From Atopobiaceae bacterium (lineage in GTDB: Bacteria > Actinomycetota > Coriobacteriia > Coriobacteriales > Atopobiaceae), in NCBI GenBank assembly GCA_017545665.1, contig JAFWKQ010000116.1:1-64000 (forward strand): 64,000 nucleotides of DNA. Reading direction: 5' to 3'. Both the position numbers and the translations under genes were made by a program. This document shows positions 28,348-36,810 of the stretch, in pieces (position 1 is the first letter of the stretch; the number at the start of each line of letters is the position of its first letter). The notes beneath the pieces were generated by a model. The model saw nothing but the letters and a program-made list of their open reading frames with translations. It had not been told where the DNA came from and ran no database searches.

Positions 28348-28436
28348 GCCCACGTGCCCGCGTCCATGCCGTCCCGCATGCGGCTCCGCGCTCGCTTCGT
28401 GAGTCGCCGCCCGTGGGACGGCGCGAGCGCGTGGGC
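28348..28436. repeat. Family A palindrome copy 4 with shortened core
   Basis: Imperfect arms at 28348-28384 and 28406-28436 enclose a core that lacks about 13 bases between two CTTCG repeats compared with other copies, as expected from slippage. It overlaps the next palindrome by a few bases. Confidence 0.8.
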
Positions 28437-28462
28437 CAAAGGGGACTGTCCCCTTTGTACCC
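28433..28462. repeat. GGGGACTGTCCCC palindrome, family B
   Basis: Core AAAGGGGACTGTCCCCTTT with unequal arms GGGCC and GTACCC. It lies just past the stop of the HAD phosphatase gene and touches the family A copy. Confidence 0.85.
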
Positions 28463-28468
28463 ATTACG

Positions 28469-29293
28469 CTATGCACCAAACGGCCACTCTCTTGCCGCCA
28501 GGGCTTCAATCGCCTTGGCTACCGACTCGTCTTCGCACGTGCCTATGTGCCAATGAGCGGCGACGGCGGCATCCGGAGCCGCATCGGCCACCGCAACGGA
28601 ATGGGGCACATGGGCAAGCATCTCCACGTCGTTGCCGCCATCGCCGAACACCACAACCTGGTCCAACCCGATGCCCAGCGCATCGCACATCACGTCGATG
28701 CCGCTCGCCTTGCTCCAGCCAATCGGCTTGATGTTCAGAAAGCCCGCCATGGGAAGGTCGAAACCCACGCCCTCTATGCGGTCATCCAAGTACTCCAGGA
28801 CTTCGCGCGTGTATGCCATATCGCCCGCCACGAAAACGTTCGCCTTCTCTATGTCGTGGGCGGGAACGTCCGTCACGTGGTGCGACTCTCGCGCATACAG
28901 AGGAAAACTTTTCTCCAAATCGGCCACGTCGCCCTCAACAAGCAACGGCACGCCATCCTCAAAGCAGATAAGCCCCGCATGTCTCACGTTTGCCAGCAGC
29001 TTAGCTATGCGAACAAGCGGGGCGCGAGGCAACAGCTCCTGATGTATGAGAGCGCCGTCCAAGAATACTTGCATGCCATTGGTTGCAAGGCAGGTGGCAC
29101 TGCAGGTCGCATCGCCACCAAACGTCACGGGAATGTACGAAAACCCTCGGCCACTTGCTGGGCCAACATGAATCCCCGCATCCTGTGCGGCATGGAACGC
29201 CGCCCGCACCCTGTCGCTCACCTGCTTCTTCCCATAAGGCAGAATCGTACCGTCTATGTCAGTAAGGATGAGTCGAATGTCCTTGTTAGGCAT
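28469..29293 (-). CDS. Cof-type HAD hydrolase
   Basis: 274 residues of the HAD superfamily subclass IIB. Motif I is LILTDIDGTILPYG (nucleophile Asp), motif II appears as GPASGRG, and motifs III/IV are the Lys in KPIGWSKASG and FGDGGNDVEML. It likely dephosphorylates sugar phosphates or related metabolites; the substrate is unknown. The start at 29293 overlaps the esterase stop by 8 bases, so it is the last gene of a nagA-esterase-HAD operon. It ends at two palindromes. Confidence 0.92.
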   Translation of the reverse strand: MPNKDIRLILTDIDGTILPYGKKQVSDRVRAAFHAAQDAGIHVGPASGRGFSYIPVTFGGDATCSATCLATNGMQVFLDGALIHQELLPRAPLVRIAKLLANVRHAGLICFEDGVPLLVEGDVADLEKSFPLYARESHHVTDVPAHDIEKANVFVAGDMAYTREVLEYLDDRIEGVGFDLPMAGFLNIKPIGWSKASGIDVMCDALGIGLDQVVVFGDGGNDVEMLAHVPHSVAVADAAPDAAVAAHWHIGTCEDESVAKAIEALAAREWPFGA

Positions 29294-30347
29294 GATCTTG
29301 CCCTTTCGTGCTTTGGGGCACCTCGTACGTTTCGCAGGCATGTGAAAAGCGTCGGATGAAAAACTCTCGCGCGCTGACAGCGGAGCTGGATTCGCCGAAC
29401 ATGTCGAACCCATGGTAGCAGCCCCTGTACTCGCGGAAGTCCGTTGGCACACCCGCACCACGCAGGCTGGTCACGTATGCAACCGTCTCATCCAGAAACG
29501 GTTCGAGCGACCCGACGAAGGTGATTGCAGGCGGCAAGTCCCCGTAGTCCGTCTCACGGGCGGGCGCCGCGTAGGGAATGATTCGTTCGCGATCCATTCC
29601 CTCGAGGTAGCGATCCCAAGCCAGGCGATTGAGCCTGCCATCCCACACGGGAGCCTCGTTGTGTGCAGAGGATGGCGTAGGGCGGTCGTCCAACATGGGA
29701 TAGAGGGGCATCTGACACGCAACGCGCACACCATCTTGCCCCGCGCGCAGAAGGTCCCTCTCGTATATGCAGAGAGCCGCCGTCAGCCCTCCGCCCGCGC
29801 TCTCGCCACCCACAAAGAGTTTGTCGCTACGCACGCCCAGCGCGTCCGCATGCGCACGCAACCACATAAGGGCAAGATGACAGTCCTCCAGACCTCCCGG
29901 AAACGGCATCTCGGGAGCGAGCCGATAGTCGGGACACACCACAACACAGGGACGCTCGCGCAGCATGTGCGGTGGCATACCCATATATGCGATCTCAGGA
30001 AAGCCGGTTACGTATCCGCCACCATGGATCCAGAGCACGCCCACCGCTTTCTGCGATGGCCCTGCCCCACCACCGGGGGCCTCTTCTTCAGGCTCGGCCT
30101 CTTCCGCAATCGCGCTCTCGCGCCGCAACACCAGCAGGCGCAGGTTTGTGCCATCCCCGCGCGGCACATACACATCGCTTGCGTCAATGTCGGTTGGAGG
30201 CTTGAAGCCTGGCATCACATAGGGCGCACCCGTCGCGGGATTGACGGGACGCGCCTTCCACAAATGGGGCAGGGGCAACTTTGCTACGTCGAGCGCATAC
30301 CCACGCATAAGAAGATCCGTCTGGACCTTGTCTTTCCAGTCGCCCAC
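29286..30347 (-). CDS. Alpha/beta hydrolase, hormone-sensitive-lipase-like esterase
   Basis: 353 residues, no signal peptide. The oxyanion-hole motif HGGGYVTG and the nucleophile elbow GGESAGGGL are the HSL-family signature; a Gln/Ala/Glu/Pro-rich linker (EEAEPEEEAPGGGAGPSQ) precedes the HGGG strand. Asp and His of the triad are likely in SLEPFLDE and YHGFDMF. Start is a GTG, with GTGAGG upstream, two bases after the nagA stop. It probably deacylates small esters; within this operon a role in trimming acetylated sugars is a guess. Confidence 0.88.
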   Translation of the reverse strand: MGDWKDKVQTDLLMRGYALDVAKLPLPHLWKARPVNPATGAPYVMPGFKPPTDIDASDVYVPRGDGTNLRLLVLRRESAIAEEAEPEEEAPGGGAGPSQKAVGVLWIHGGGYVTGFPEIAYMGMPPHMLRERPCVVVCPDYRLAPEMPFPGGLEDCHLALMWLRAHADALGVRSDKLFVGGESAGGGLTAALCIYERDLLRAGQDGVRVACQMPLYPMLDDRPTPSSAHNEAPVWDGRLNRLAWDRYLEGMDRERIIPYAAPARETDYGDLPPAITFVGSLEPFLDETVAYVTSLRGAGVPTDFREYRGCYHGFDMFGESSSAVSAREFFIRRFSHACETYEVPQSTKGQDHA

Positions 30348-30349
30348 GG

Positions 30350-31516
30350 CTATGGCCTCACGGCGATGCCATCCACGTAGGTCTCAACAACATTGAGCTC
30401 TGGGTCAAACACCACCAGATCAGCTGCACGGTCGGGAAGGATGGAACCGCACCGATCTCCCATGCCCAACGAGCGGGCAGGGACCTCGGTTGCCATGCGT
30501 ATGGCCTGCTCCGCGGTGACGATGCCCCAGTCCGCCACGTTCTTTACCGCCTTGGCGAGCGTGAGGGTACTGCCCGCAAAGTTGCCCCCGTCCTTGAGGA
30601 AGGCCGCGCCATCGCGGAGCTCTATGGGCAGCTCGCCAATGAAGTAGTCGCCATCCGGCAAGCCGCCACAGCTCAGGCAGTCGGTAATAAGGACGACGTG
30701 CTCCCAGCCCTTAGCACGCACGAGCGTCTCGCATACCACCGGGTCCACATGCAGCCCGTCACAGATAAGCTCTGCGTACACGCCCTGGCTCGTCATTGCG
30801 CACCCCACGATACCCGGATCGCGATGGGCCATATCGGCCATGCCGTTGAAGGCGTGCACCACGATCTTGGCGCCCGCAAGAACCGCCGCCGCAGACTCGC
30901 CGTACGTTGCCGAGGAGTGGCCAATCGCACAGCGCACCCCCGCCGACGTCGCCTTTGTGATGTATTCCACAACTCCTTCGCGCTCAGGGGCAAGCGCGCT
31001 CTTTGCAATGAGGCCGCCCGCCTTCTCCTGCCAGCGTTCCAGCAATTCGAACTGCGGATCGATGAGGTAGCGCGCATTCTGAGCGCCCTTGTGCTCCTCC
31101 GTAAAGAACGGTCCCTCCAAGAAAATACCCTGAATCTTGGCTCCTACGAAGTCAGGGTTCCCCTGCTGTATGCGGTTGGCCTCGCACACGCCCGCGCACG
31201 CCTCGCCGGTTTTGTCTATGCCAGCCGTAAGGGTGGTGGCAAGCCAGCTCGTAGTGCCGCATCTGGCGAGCCCCTCGCTCACGGCGACGACGCCCTCAGG
31301 ATCGCAATCCATAACGTCGTGGTCCATGAAGCCATGAATGTGAGTGTCAACAAGACCAGGAGCAACCCAACAGCCCATGCGGTCCACGATCTTTACGCCA
31401 GATGGCTCGTCCACGCTCACCTGCCCAAACTTCCCATCTTCCACCAACAGATATCCAAAGCCGTCTATGCCGCTGGGCAGTACGAGCCTATCCGACTTTA
31501 TTGCGAATGCGGTCAT
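30350..31516 (-). CDS. nagA: N-acetylglucosamine-6-phosphate deacetylase
   Basis: 388 residues of the amidohydrolase superfamily. Metal-binding HIHG in GLVDTHIHGF, the Glu in FLEGPFF, His in AIGHSSATY and VVHAFNGM, and the catalytic Asp in LITDCLSCGG match NagA. It removes acetate from GlcNAc-6-P in amino-sugar use and cell-wall recycling. GGAGGCACTC precedes the ATG. First gene of a tightly packed three-gene operon. No nagB lies in the window. Confidence 0.94.
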   Translation of the reverse strand: MTAFAIKSDRLVLPSGIDGFGYLLVEDGKFGQVSVDEPSGVKIVDRMGCWVAPGLVDTHIHGFMDHDVMDCDPEGVVAVSEGLARCGTTSWLATTLTAGIDKTGEACAGVCEANRIQQGNPDFVGAKIQGIFLEGPFFTEEHKGAQNARYLIDPQFELLERWQEKAGGLIAKSALAPEREGVVEYITKATSAGVRCAIGHSSATYGESAAAVLAGAKIVVHAFNGMADMAHRDPGIVGCAMTSQGVYAELICDGLHVDPVVCETLVRAKGWEHVVLITDCLSCGGLPDGDYFIGELPIELRDGAAFLKDGGNFAGSTLTLAKAVKNVADWGIVTAEQAIRMATEVPARSLGMGDRCGSILPDRAADLVVFDPELNVVETYVDGIAVRP

Positions 31517-31764
31517 GAGTGCCTCCTTTGGTCAAGCGCTTCTTTGATTCCGAGCACCATCATAACCCCATGAGGCCCTGCGTCGTTGCTCCAGTCGGCT
31601 TACGGCCCTCGCGTACAAAGGGAATCCCAATGTTTACCTGTGCAAAGTAGCAATCGAACCCTCCCAAAGCGAGGGAAGCGTCGCACACAATGATGGGTGC
31701 ACAAACAACGATGAGTAGTCCCAGACGGCTGGATTTGCGAACAGCGCGGGTATCGGATGCGCCG

Positions 31765-31993
31765 GTGCACGAACCGCCAGGATTTTGCGTGATCTCCCAC
31801 AAAACCCCAGCTCGCGCGAGATTGGCCCGGCGACTCTGGCGGCTCGTGTACAATTGGAGCTTCGCCGTTGTACACGAGCCGCCAGGAATTCCGCAAAACC
31901 GCCGCAAAAGGCCAGTTGGGCGCGAATGGTTGAGGATTTTTTGGCGGCTCGTGCACGCCCTGTTTTTTTGCGCCTGCACACGAGGCGCCAATG
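31765..31993. repeat. Array of five alternating GCACGAGCCGCCAG arms
   Basis: Arms lie at 31765-31782, 31835-31852 (reverse), 31869-31887, 31941-31957 (reverse) and 31973-31993; the middle pair makes a perfect TGTACACGAGCCGCCAG hairpin. Flanking bases differ. The array fills most of the 594-base gap between nagA and the flavodoxin gene, in which no coding frame looked real. Confidence 0.8.
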
Positions 31994-32052
31994 AAGCGCA
32001 AAAGCCGGCGAGTGTGTCAACGCCCCCGTGACACGCCGCCATACCAACGCAT

Positions 32053-32088
32053 AAAAAACGGCTCGCCAACATCGTTTTCGGCGAGCCG
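32053..32088 (-). terminator. Rho-independent terminator after the flavodoxin gene
   Basis: Arms CGGCTCGCC (32059-32067) and GGCGAGCCG (32080-32088) pair perfectly, with six T on the minus strand after the stem. It lies 23 bases past the stop codon. Confidence 0.88.
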
Positions 32089-32110
32089 CCTGGTTTATAC
32101 ACCCGAGACG

Positions 32111-32593
32111 CTACTCCTCTGCCTGCCCCGATTCCTCGGGAAGCTCCGCAGCCTTGTCCTCAGCCTCAGCCTCCTCGAATTCCTTCTCAATATTGCGAAC
32201 CTCACGTGCCGCCCATGTGGGCATAATCTCGTGCAGATACGGTTTGGGCTTGCCACGCATGTATACCGCCGACGGATGAACAGCAATGCCTTGGTTGCGC
32301 AATTGCTCCTGAAGAAGAAAAACCGGGCGACGCGTAAGCGCCGAGCTGCCAAACGTAACGGCCTTTCCCACGAGCTCGGCAGGAATGTTGCGTATGTACT
32401 CCTCCATGCCAGGGTCGAGCTTGAACTTATACAGCGCGCCGCCAATGAACAGCACGTCTACCGGTTCGGTAATCGGAGCGCGCGGGTCGTCGATCGAGAT
32501 TGGTTCCACGCCGGTACCCTCAGAGACTATCTCGGCCATTTCCTTTACGTGACCTCCGCGCGACTGATATCTAATGGCTACTTTCAAACTCAT
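32111..32593 (-). CDS. Flavodoxin-like protein
   Basis: 160 residues. The flavodoxin fold starts VAIRYQSRGGHVKEMAEIV, where the loop RYQSRGGHV should bind FMN phosphate (T/SxTGNT in classic flavodoxins), and has VDVLFIGGALYKF. It ends in a Glu-rich tail (about 25 residues). Likely an electron carrier or a flavin reductase partner in this anaerobe. The start at 32593 has TAGGGGAGG. Monocistronic, with its own terminator. Confidence 0.85.
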   Translation of the reverse strand: MSLKVAIRYQSRGGHVKEMAEIVSEGTGVEPISIDDPRAPITEPVDVLFIGGALYKFKLDPGMEEYIRNIPAELVGKAVTFGSSALTRRPVFLLQEQLRNQGIAVHPSAVYMRGKPKPYLHEIMPTWAAREVRNIEKEFEEAEAEDKAAELPEESGQAEE

Positions 32594-32677
32594 TATTCCT
32601 CCCCTATGTCTCGCAAGCATGCGCGACATTATAGCGTAGGACAGCCCTGTTCAACCCTTCGCCCAAACACATAGAAA

Positions 32678-32722
32678 ACGCCAAGGGGAACATGCGCTAC
32701 GTGTGCATGCTCCCCTTGGCGT
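32678..32722 (-). terminator. Rho-independent terminator after glucokinase
   Basis: Arms ACGCCAAGGGGAACATGC (32678-32695) and GCATGCTCCCCTTGGCGT (32705-32722) pair with one mismatch. T-rich sequence follows on the minus strand. Confidence 0.85.
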
Positions 32723-32779
32723 GTCATCAATCAACAATGGACGCAGACCCTCGCCCGTCCACGGCCAAACGTAGAGCAA

Positions 32780-33715
32780 TTACCCCTGCATCGCTTGGAA
32801 GGCACTGCCATACATGGCCGCATCGTTACCCAAGCTCGCCGGCAGGATGCGCGTGGAGATAGACGGCGCAAGGCAGTACTTGCGGAAGGCCGCTCGAAGC
32901 TCCTCGGCGAAGAGGTTAAAGCCGCCGGCAACCCCGCCGCCCACAAGGTACATCTGCGGGTCAATGATCACCGAAATCTGCGCCATGGCATACCCCAGGC
33001 AGTCGCACATGCACGAAATGGCCACTTTGGCAGCCTCGTCGCCCGCACGACAGGCGTTGAACACAGAGAGCGTGTCGGTGGGACCAGAAAGCGCCACGGG
33101 CTCCTGCCCGAGCTTCTTGCACTCCTGCTTGTACACACGGACGATGCCCGACGCCGAGGCATACTGCTCAAGGCAGCCCTGACGACCGCATCCGCAGCTT
33201 GCCGTCTCGTCGCGGTTTACGGTTATGTGGCCAATCTCTCCACCAGCGCCAAAGGCACCCGACACGATCTTGCCGTCAGTCACCACGCCGCCACCGACAC
33301 CGGTTCCAATGGCCACCAGCACGAAGCTTGTGGCGTCCTTGGCAGTCCCCTGCCAAAGCTCGCCAAGCGCCGCTGCGTTGGCATCGTTCACAAAGGCCAG
33401 GTTCGCACGCGAGAACGTGCGTTTGAGCGCAGCCTGGAGCCCTTCGGGGTCGAGCTCGATGTTTGCCAACATGCCCACCTTGCCGTCATCGTCAACAGGC
33501 CCCGGCACGTCCAAACCCACGCCCACCACGTCGCCCGCGCTCACGCCATTGTCTTCCAAGAGCTTCTTTAGGCCCTCGGTTACAACGGCAAAGGCAGCCT
33601 CGCTCACAATCTCGCCAGTGGGAATCTGGGTTGCGGCCTCAAGGGTGCCCTCGGTTGAGAACATGCCCGCCTTGATGCTCGTGCCACCGATGTCGATACC
33701 CAAAACCTTATCCAT
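32780..33715 (-). CDS. glk: ROK-family glucokinase
   Basis: 311 residues. The ATPase motif GIDIGGTSIKAG opens the protein; the ROK zinc motif CGCGRQGCLEQYAS and its upstream His (GGEIGHITV) identify the family, with catalytic Asp in FVNDANAAALGE. It phosphorylates glucose released by cytoplasmic glycosidases or imported without PTS. The start at 33715 has AGGAG upstream. It is monocistronic, flanked by a family B palindrome on its 5' side. Confidence 0.93.
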   Translation of the reverse strand: MDKVLGIDIGGTSIKAGMFSTEGTLEAATQIPTGEIVSEAAFAVVTEGLKKLLEDNGVSAGDVVGVGLDVPGPVDDDGKVGMLANIELDPEGLQAALKRTFSRANLAFVNDANAAALGELWQGTAKDATSFVLVAIGTGVGGGVVTDGKIVSGAFGAGGEIGHITVNRDETASCGCGRQGCLEQYASASGIVRVYKQECKKLGQEPVALSGPTDTLSVFNACRAGDEAAKVAISCMCDCLGYAMAQISVIIDPQMYLVGGGVAGGFNLFAEELRAAFRKYCLAPSISTRILPASLGNDAAMYGSAFQAMQG

Positions 33716-33820
33716 GGTGCGCTCCTCTCGCATGTGCCCACACAAACAAACTGATAAGGCCATACTAGCCGTTGACACAACGATGCGCCACGTCAAGTAA
33801 TGTGAGCGGTCGCAGATATA

Positions 33821-33861
33821 CAAAGCGGGACAAAGGGGACTGTCCCCTTTGTCCCGCTTTG
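33821..33861. repeat. Perfect 41-base GGGGACTGTCCCC palindrome, family B
   Basis: 20+1+20 bases without mismatch; arms CAAAGCGGGACAAAGGGGAC and complement. It lies between the glucokinase start region and the aminotransferase stop, and its end is three bases from the stop codon of the latter, so it probably terminates it. Confidence 0.92.
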
Positions 33862-33863
33862 CG

Positions 33864-35354
33864 TTACTGCCGGTAGTAGCCCAAGAATCGCTCGATCTTG
33901 TCGAGGGCCTCTCCCAGGATGGCACGTCGCGGCAGGAACACGATGCGGAAGTAGCCGGGCGTATGCCAATTGAATCCCTTACCTGGCACAATGAGCACGT
34001 GCTCGTCCTGCAGCAAGTCGAGTTGGAACTGCTCATCATCGGTAATGTTGAACTTCTGCGGGTCTAGGCGCGGAAAAACGTAGAACGCCGCCTTGGGCTT
34101 TACCACGCTCACGCCGTCTATGGCACGCAACCGCTCGTACACGAAGTCGCGTTGGTTGCACACGCGACCGCCGGGAACAACATAGTCCTTTACGGACTGA
34201 TGCCCCCCAAGCGCCGTCTGCACGATGGACTGCGCGGGCACGTTGGAGCACAGGCGCATGTTGGACATCATGTTGATGCCCTCAATAAGACCGCGTCCCA
34301 GTCGCTTGTTGCCGCTAATGGATATCCAGCCAACACGCCATCCCGCAATCATGTGGCTCTTTGAAAGGCCATTGAAGGTAATGCAGAACAGATCCGGCGC
34401 AAGGCTCGCGATGCTCACGTGCTCCTCGCCATCCATCACCAGGCGATCGTAGATCTCGTCCGAGAGAATGATGAGCTGGTTCTCACGCGCGATCTGAACG
34501 ATCTCCTCAAGCACTTCGCGCGGATAGAGCGCGCCCGTGGGATTGTTGGGATTAATGATCACGATGGCTTTGGTGTTGCTGTTTACCTTGGAACGCATGT
34601 CATCAATGTCGGGCATCCAGTCCGCCTGCTCATCGCAGAGGTAATGGACGGCCTTTCCCCCGGCAAGCGTCACGCAGGCAGTCCACAGCGGATAGTCGGG
34701 GCTCGGCACCAGAATCTCGTCCCCCGTCTCTATCATGGCCTGCATCACCAAATTGATAAGGTCGCTCACGCCGTTGCCGGTATAGATATCGCTCATCGTC
34801 ACGTTGGGAATATGCTTAATCTGGTCGTACTGCATGATTGCCTTGCGCGCGCTCCACAAGCCATGGCTGTCGGAATAGCCCTCCGTCTCGCGCAGCTGCG
34901 TGGCCATGTCTATGACCACCTCGTCGGGCGCCCTAAAGCCAAACGGCGCGGGATTGCCGATGTTCAGCTTAAGAATGTGAACACCGTCCTCCTCCATCCG
35001 CTTGGCTTCGTCGAGCGCGGGGCCGCGAACGTCGTAGGACACGTGGTCGAGCTTGCTGGATTTGGTAAAGCGTCGCATGGGCCTCTCCTTCTGTTCGTTG
35101 AACTTGTTGAGCTCGCTTTTTCTTTGATCCTGTGGCTCTTCGTTGCCGGCAAGCCACTCCTCCGACACGTCCAAGGCCTCCGCAAGGACGCAAAGCATAT
35201 CCGGCCGCGGGGTGGTCTTACCGCTTACGTACTGGCTGAGCTGGCTTTTTCCGAGCTTTTGTCCACGCGCGGCAACCAGGCGCAACACATCGACCTGCTT
35301 GAGCCCCTTGTCCCTCATCGCTTCCTGCAGGCGTTGGGAAAACAGATTCTGCAT
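33864..35354 (-). CDS. HTH-aminotransferase fusion (Cro/CI-type HTH plus AlaA-like)
   Basis: 496 residues. Residues 1-70 form a Cro/CI-type HTH (LKQVDVLRLVAARGQKLGKS then QLSQYVSGKTTPRP). Residues about 93-496 form a class I PLP aminotransferase very like alanine transaminase AlaA (KLNIGNPAPFGF, NPNNPTGA, PLP Lys in NGLSKSHMIAGW, ANVPAQ-like NVPAQS). An internal ATG at 35078 (residue 93) has a strong AAGGAG site, so the enzyme domain may also be made alone. Palindromic operators lie upstream, suggesting autoregulation and possibly metabolite-sensing. MocR proteins are analogous but use a GntR-type HTH. Confidence 0.93.
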   Translation of the reverse strand: MQNLFSQRLQEAMRDKGLKQVDVLRLVAARGQKLGKSQLSQYVSGKTTPRPDMLCVLAEALDVSEEWLAGNEEPQDQRKSELNKFNEQKERPMRRFTKSSKLDHVSYDVRGPALDEAKRMEEDGVHILKLNIGNPAPFGFRAPDEVVIDMATQLRETEGYSDSHGLWSARKAIMQYDQIKHIPNVTMSDIYTGNGVSDLINLVMQAMIETGDEILVPSPDYPLWTACVTLAGGKAVHYLCDEQADWMPDIDDMRSKVNSNTKAIVIINPNNPTGALYPREVLEEIVQIARENQLIILSDEIYDRLVMDGEEHVSIASLAPDLFCITFNGLSKSHMIAGWRVGWISISGNKRLGRGLIEGINMMSNMRLCSNVPAQSIVQTALGGHQSVKDYVVPGGRVCNQRDFVYERLRAIDGVSVVKPKAAFYVFPRLDPQKFNITDDEQFQLDLLQDEHVLIVPGKGFNWHTPGYFRIVFLPRRAILGEALDKIERFLGYYRQ

Positions 35355-35367
35355 CGGCTACTCCAAA

Positions 35368-35456
35368 AGTTCAATTTAAGACAAACTAAATTGAACTCAC
35401 CATACCACGGGTGTGGATAAGTTCAAGTGTGAACTCAAAAGTTCATTTTGAGTTCA
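35368..35456. promoter_or_regulatory. Three palindromic GTTCA/TGAAC operator-like sites
   Basis: Site 1: AGTTCAATTTA (35368-35378) and TAAATTGAACT (35387-35397). Site 2: GTTCAAGTGTGAAC (35421-35434). Site 3: TGAACTCAAAA (35430-35440) and TTTTGAGTTCA (35446-35456). They lie directly before the HTH-aminotransferase start, in a region also upstream-adjacent to the BspA-like gene terminus. Confidence 0.75.
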
Positions 35457-35511
35457 TCTACATGGATTCCGATGCGGGTCGCGTGGCATCGTTGGCCGCA
35501 AGGATGGGCCC

Positions 35512-36609
35512 CTACCCTTCGCTATTCGTATAGGTATCGACCACGCCGTTTCGCTCGCGGACTTTTTTGCGTCCATACCATACGCGGTCCGCTTTCGAAA
35601 ACCACATTCCCGGCTTCTCCTTGGAAGTCGATTCGGGAACCGAGTATTCGGAGTCGAAGGAGAAGCCCTCCCCAACTGCAAAGCTCTCCAACCCCGGACA
35701 ATGGCCAAACACTTCCCGACTACTCAAATTCGACGCATCCCAACCGGATAAGTCAACAGAACGAAGAGCCAGGCAACCGTCGAGCATGTTGTTGGCGTCT
35801 TTCAATTGGCTGGTGTTCCACTTTGACATATCCAAGCTCTCAAGCGCTGCACAGCCCCTGAACATATACGAGACATCCTGGACCTTCGACATGTCCCACC
35901 GCGATACGTCAACGTTCCTGAGCTTTTGGCAATCGGAAAACATACTTCCCATAGCGGTTACCGCAGAGGTATCGAGCGCGGCGGTATCGAGGGCTTCGAG
36001 TTCCTTACAGCCGCTGAACATTCTTGCCATACTTGTTACCTGCGAGGTACTCCATCTGCTCATGTCCAACGAAGTGATGGACTCGCATTCGCAAAACATC
36101 TCTGTCATATCGAGCACATGGGAGGTGTCGACTCGTCCCATGTCGATGGTGCGCATATGGGAGAGCCCCGCAAAGAGATTCGCGCATTTTGCGGGAAACA
36201 CGACTCCATCCTCAAGCCGGGCCGCGGTGATTTTCTGCTTTAGGTACGTCCATGGGGAACTTCCTTTGCCATGCTGGCCTTTGTTGTCCTCGCCCGTTCC
36301 AGCCTCAATTACGAGCACATCCCCATCAACGTGCCAGTTACACGTTCCCCATGTGCCCGTCGTTGAAAGAGGCGTCGATTCTCTTGTTTGGGGCTTCGGA
36401 CCAACCCGCCAAAACATGAACCACGCCATTCCGACAATCATGACCTCCACGATCGTGCTCACAATAACCAGGCGCAGCAGTCTGCCCGCTCGCTCGGGGT
36501 CCGTTTTTCGCATCTTGTGGCTTAGATAGAAACCAAAGGGAGGAAACACAACCGCCAGACCAAGAACCCTACCCCATATGAGAGGATACTTCTTGAGATC
36601 CGTGTTCAT
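35512..36609 (-). CDS. BspA-type leucine-rich repeat (DUF285) membrane protein
   Basis: 365 residues. Two hydrophobic helices (about 10-30 and 44-70) anchor it; then a domain with at least six repeats of about 23 residues of the type LDMSRWSTSQVTSMARMFSGC, the DUF285/BspA pattern of surface adhesins. The repeats start after EDGVVFPAKCANLF. No LPxTG motif is visible. GGAGG precedes the start. Likely displayed outside and involved in adhesion or binding. It is monocistronic. Confidence 0.88.
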   Translation of the reverse strand: MNTDLKKYPLIWGRVLGLAVVFPPFGFYLSHKMRKTDPERAGRLLRLVIVSTIVEVMIVGMAWFMFWRVGPKPQTRESTPLSTTGTWGTCNWHVDGDVLVIEAGTGEDNKGQHGKGSSPWTYLKQKITAARLEDGVVFPAKCANLFAGLSHMRTIDMGRVDTSHVLDMTEMFCECESITSLDMSRWSTSQVTSMARMFSGCKELEALDTAALDTSAVTAMGSMFSDCQKLRNVDVSRWDMSKVQDVSYMFRGCAALESLDMSKWNTSQLKDANNMLDGCLALRSVDLSGWDASNLSSREVFGHCPGLESFAVGEGFSFDSEYSVPESTSKEKPGMWFSKADRVWYGRKKVRERNGVVDTYTNSEG

Positions 36610-36810
36610 CGGTCAGCCTCCATCACTCCAAAGGTGTATAACTATCACACCCATTGTACTCAATTGCCTCACAGGGCATAAACGGTAACCAGAGTTATAA
36701 TTCGACGGTTCAACACGCCAATATTCGATTCATCGCACCGTACTTGGGGGTTATTATGGGAGGCGACATGAGCGTTTAATCGCGCAGTAGCCCAACGGAC
36801 GGAGCATAGC

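Noticed and set aside
31560-32102. A 180-codon frame across the five-arm array
   Set aside because: Its sequence is produced by the repeats and has no start signal or family.
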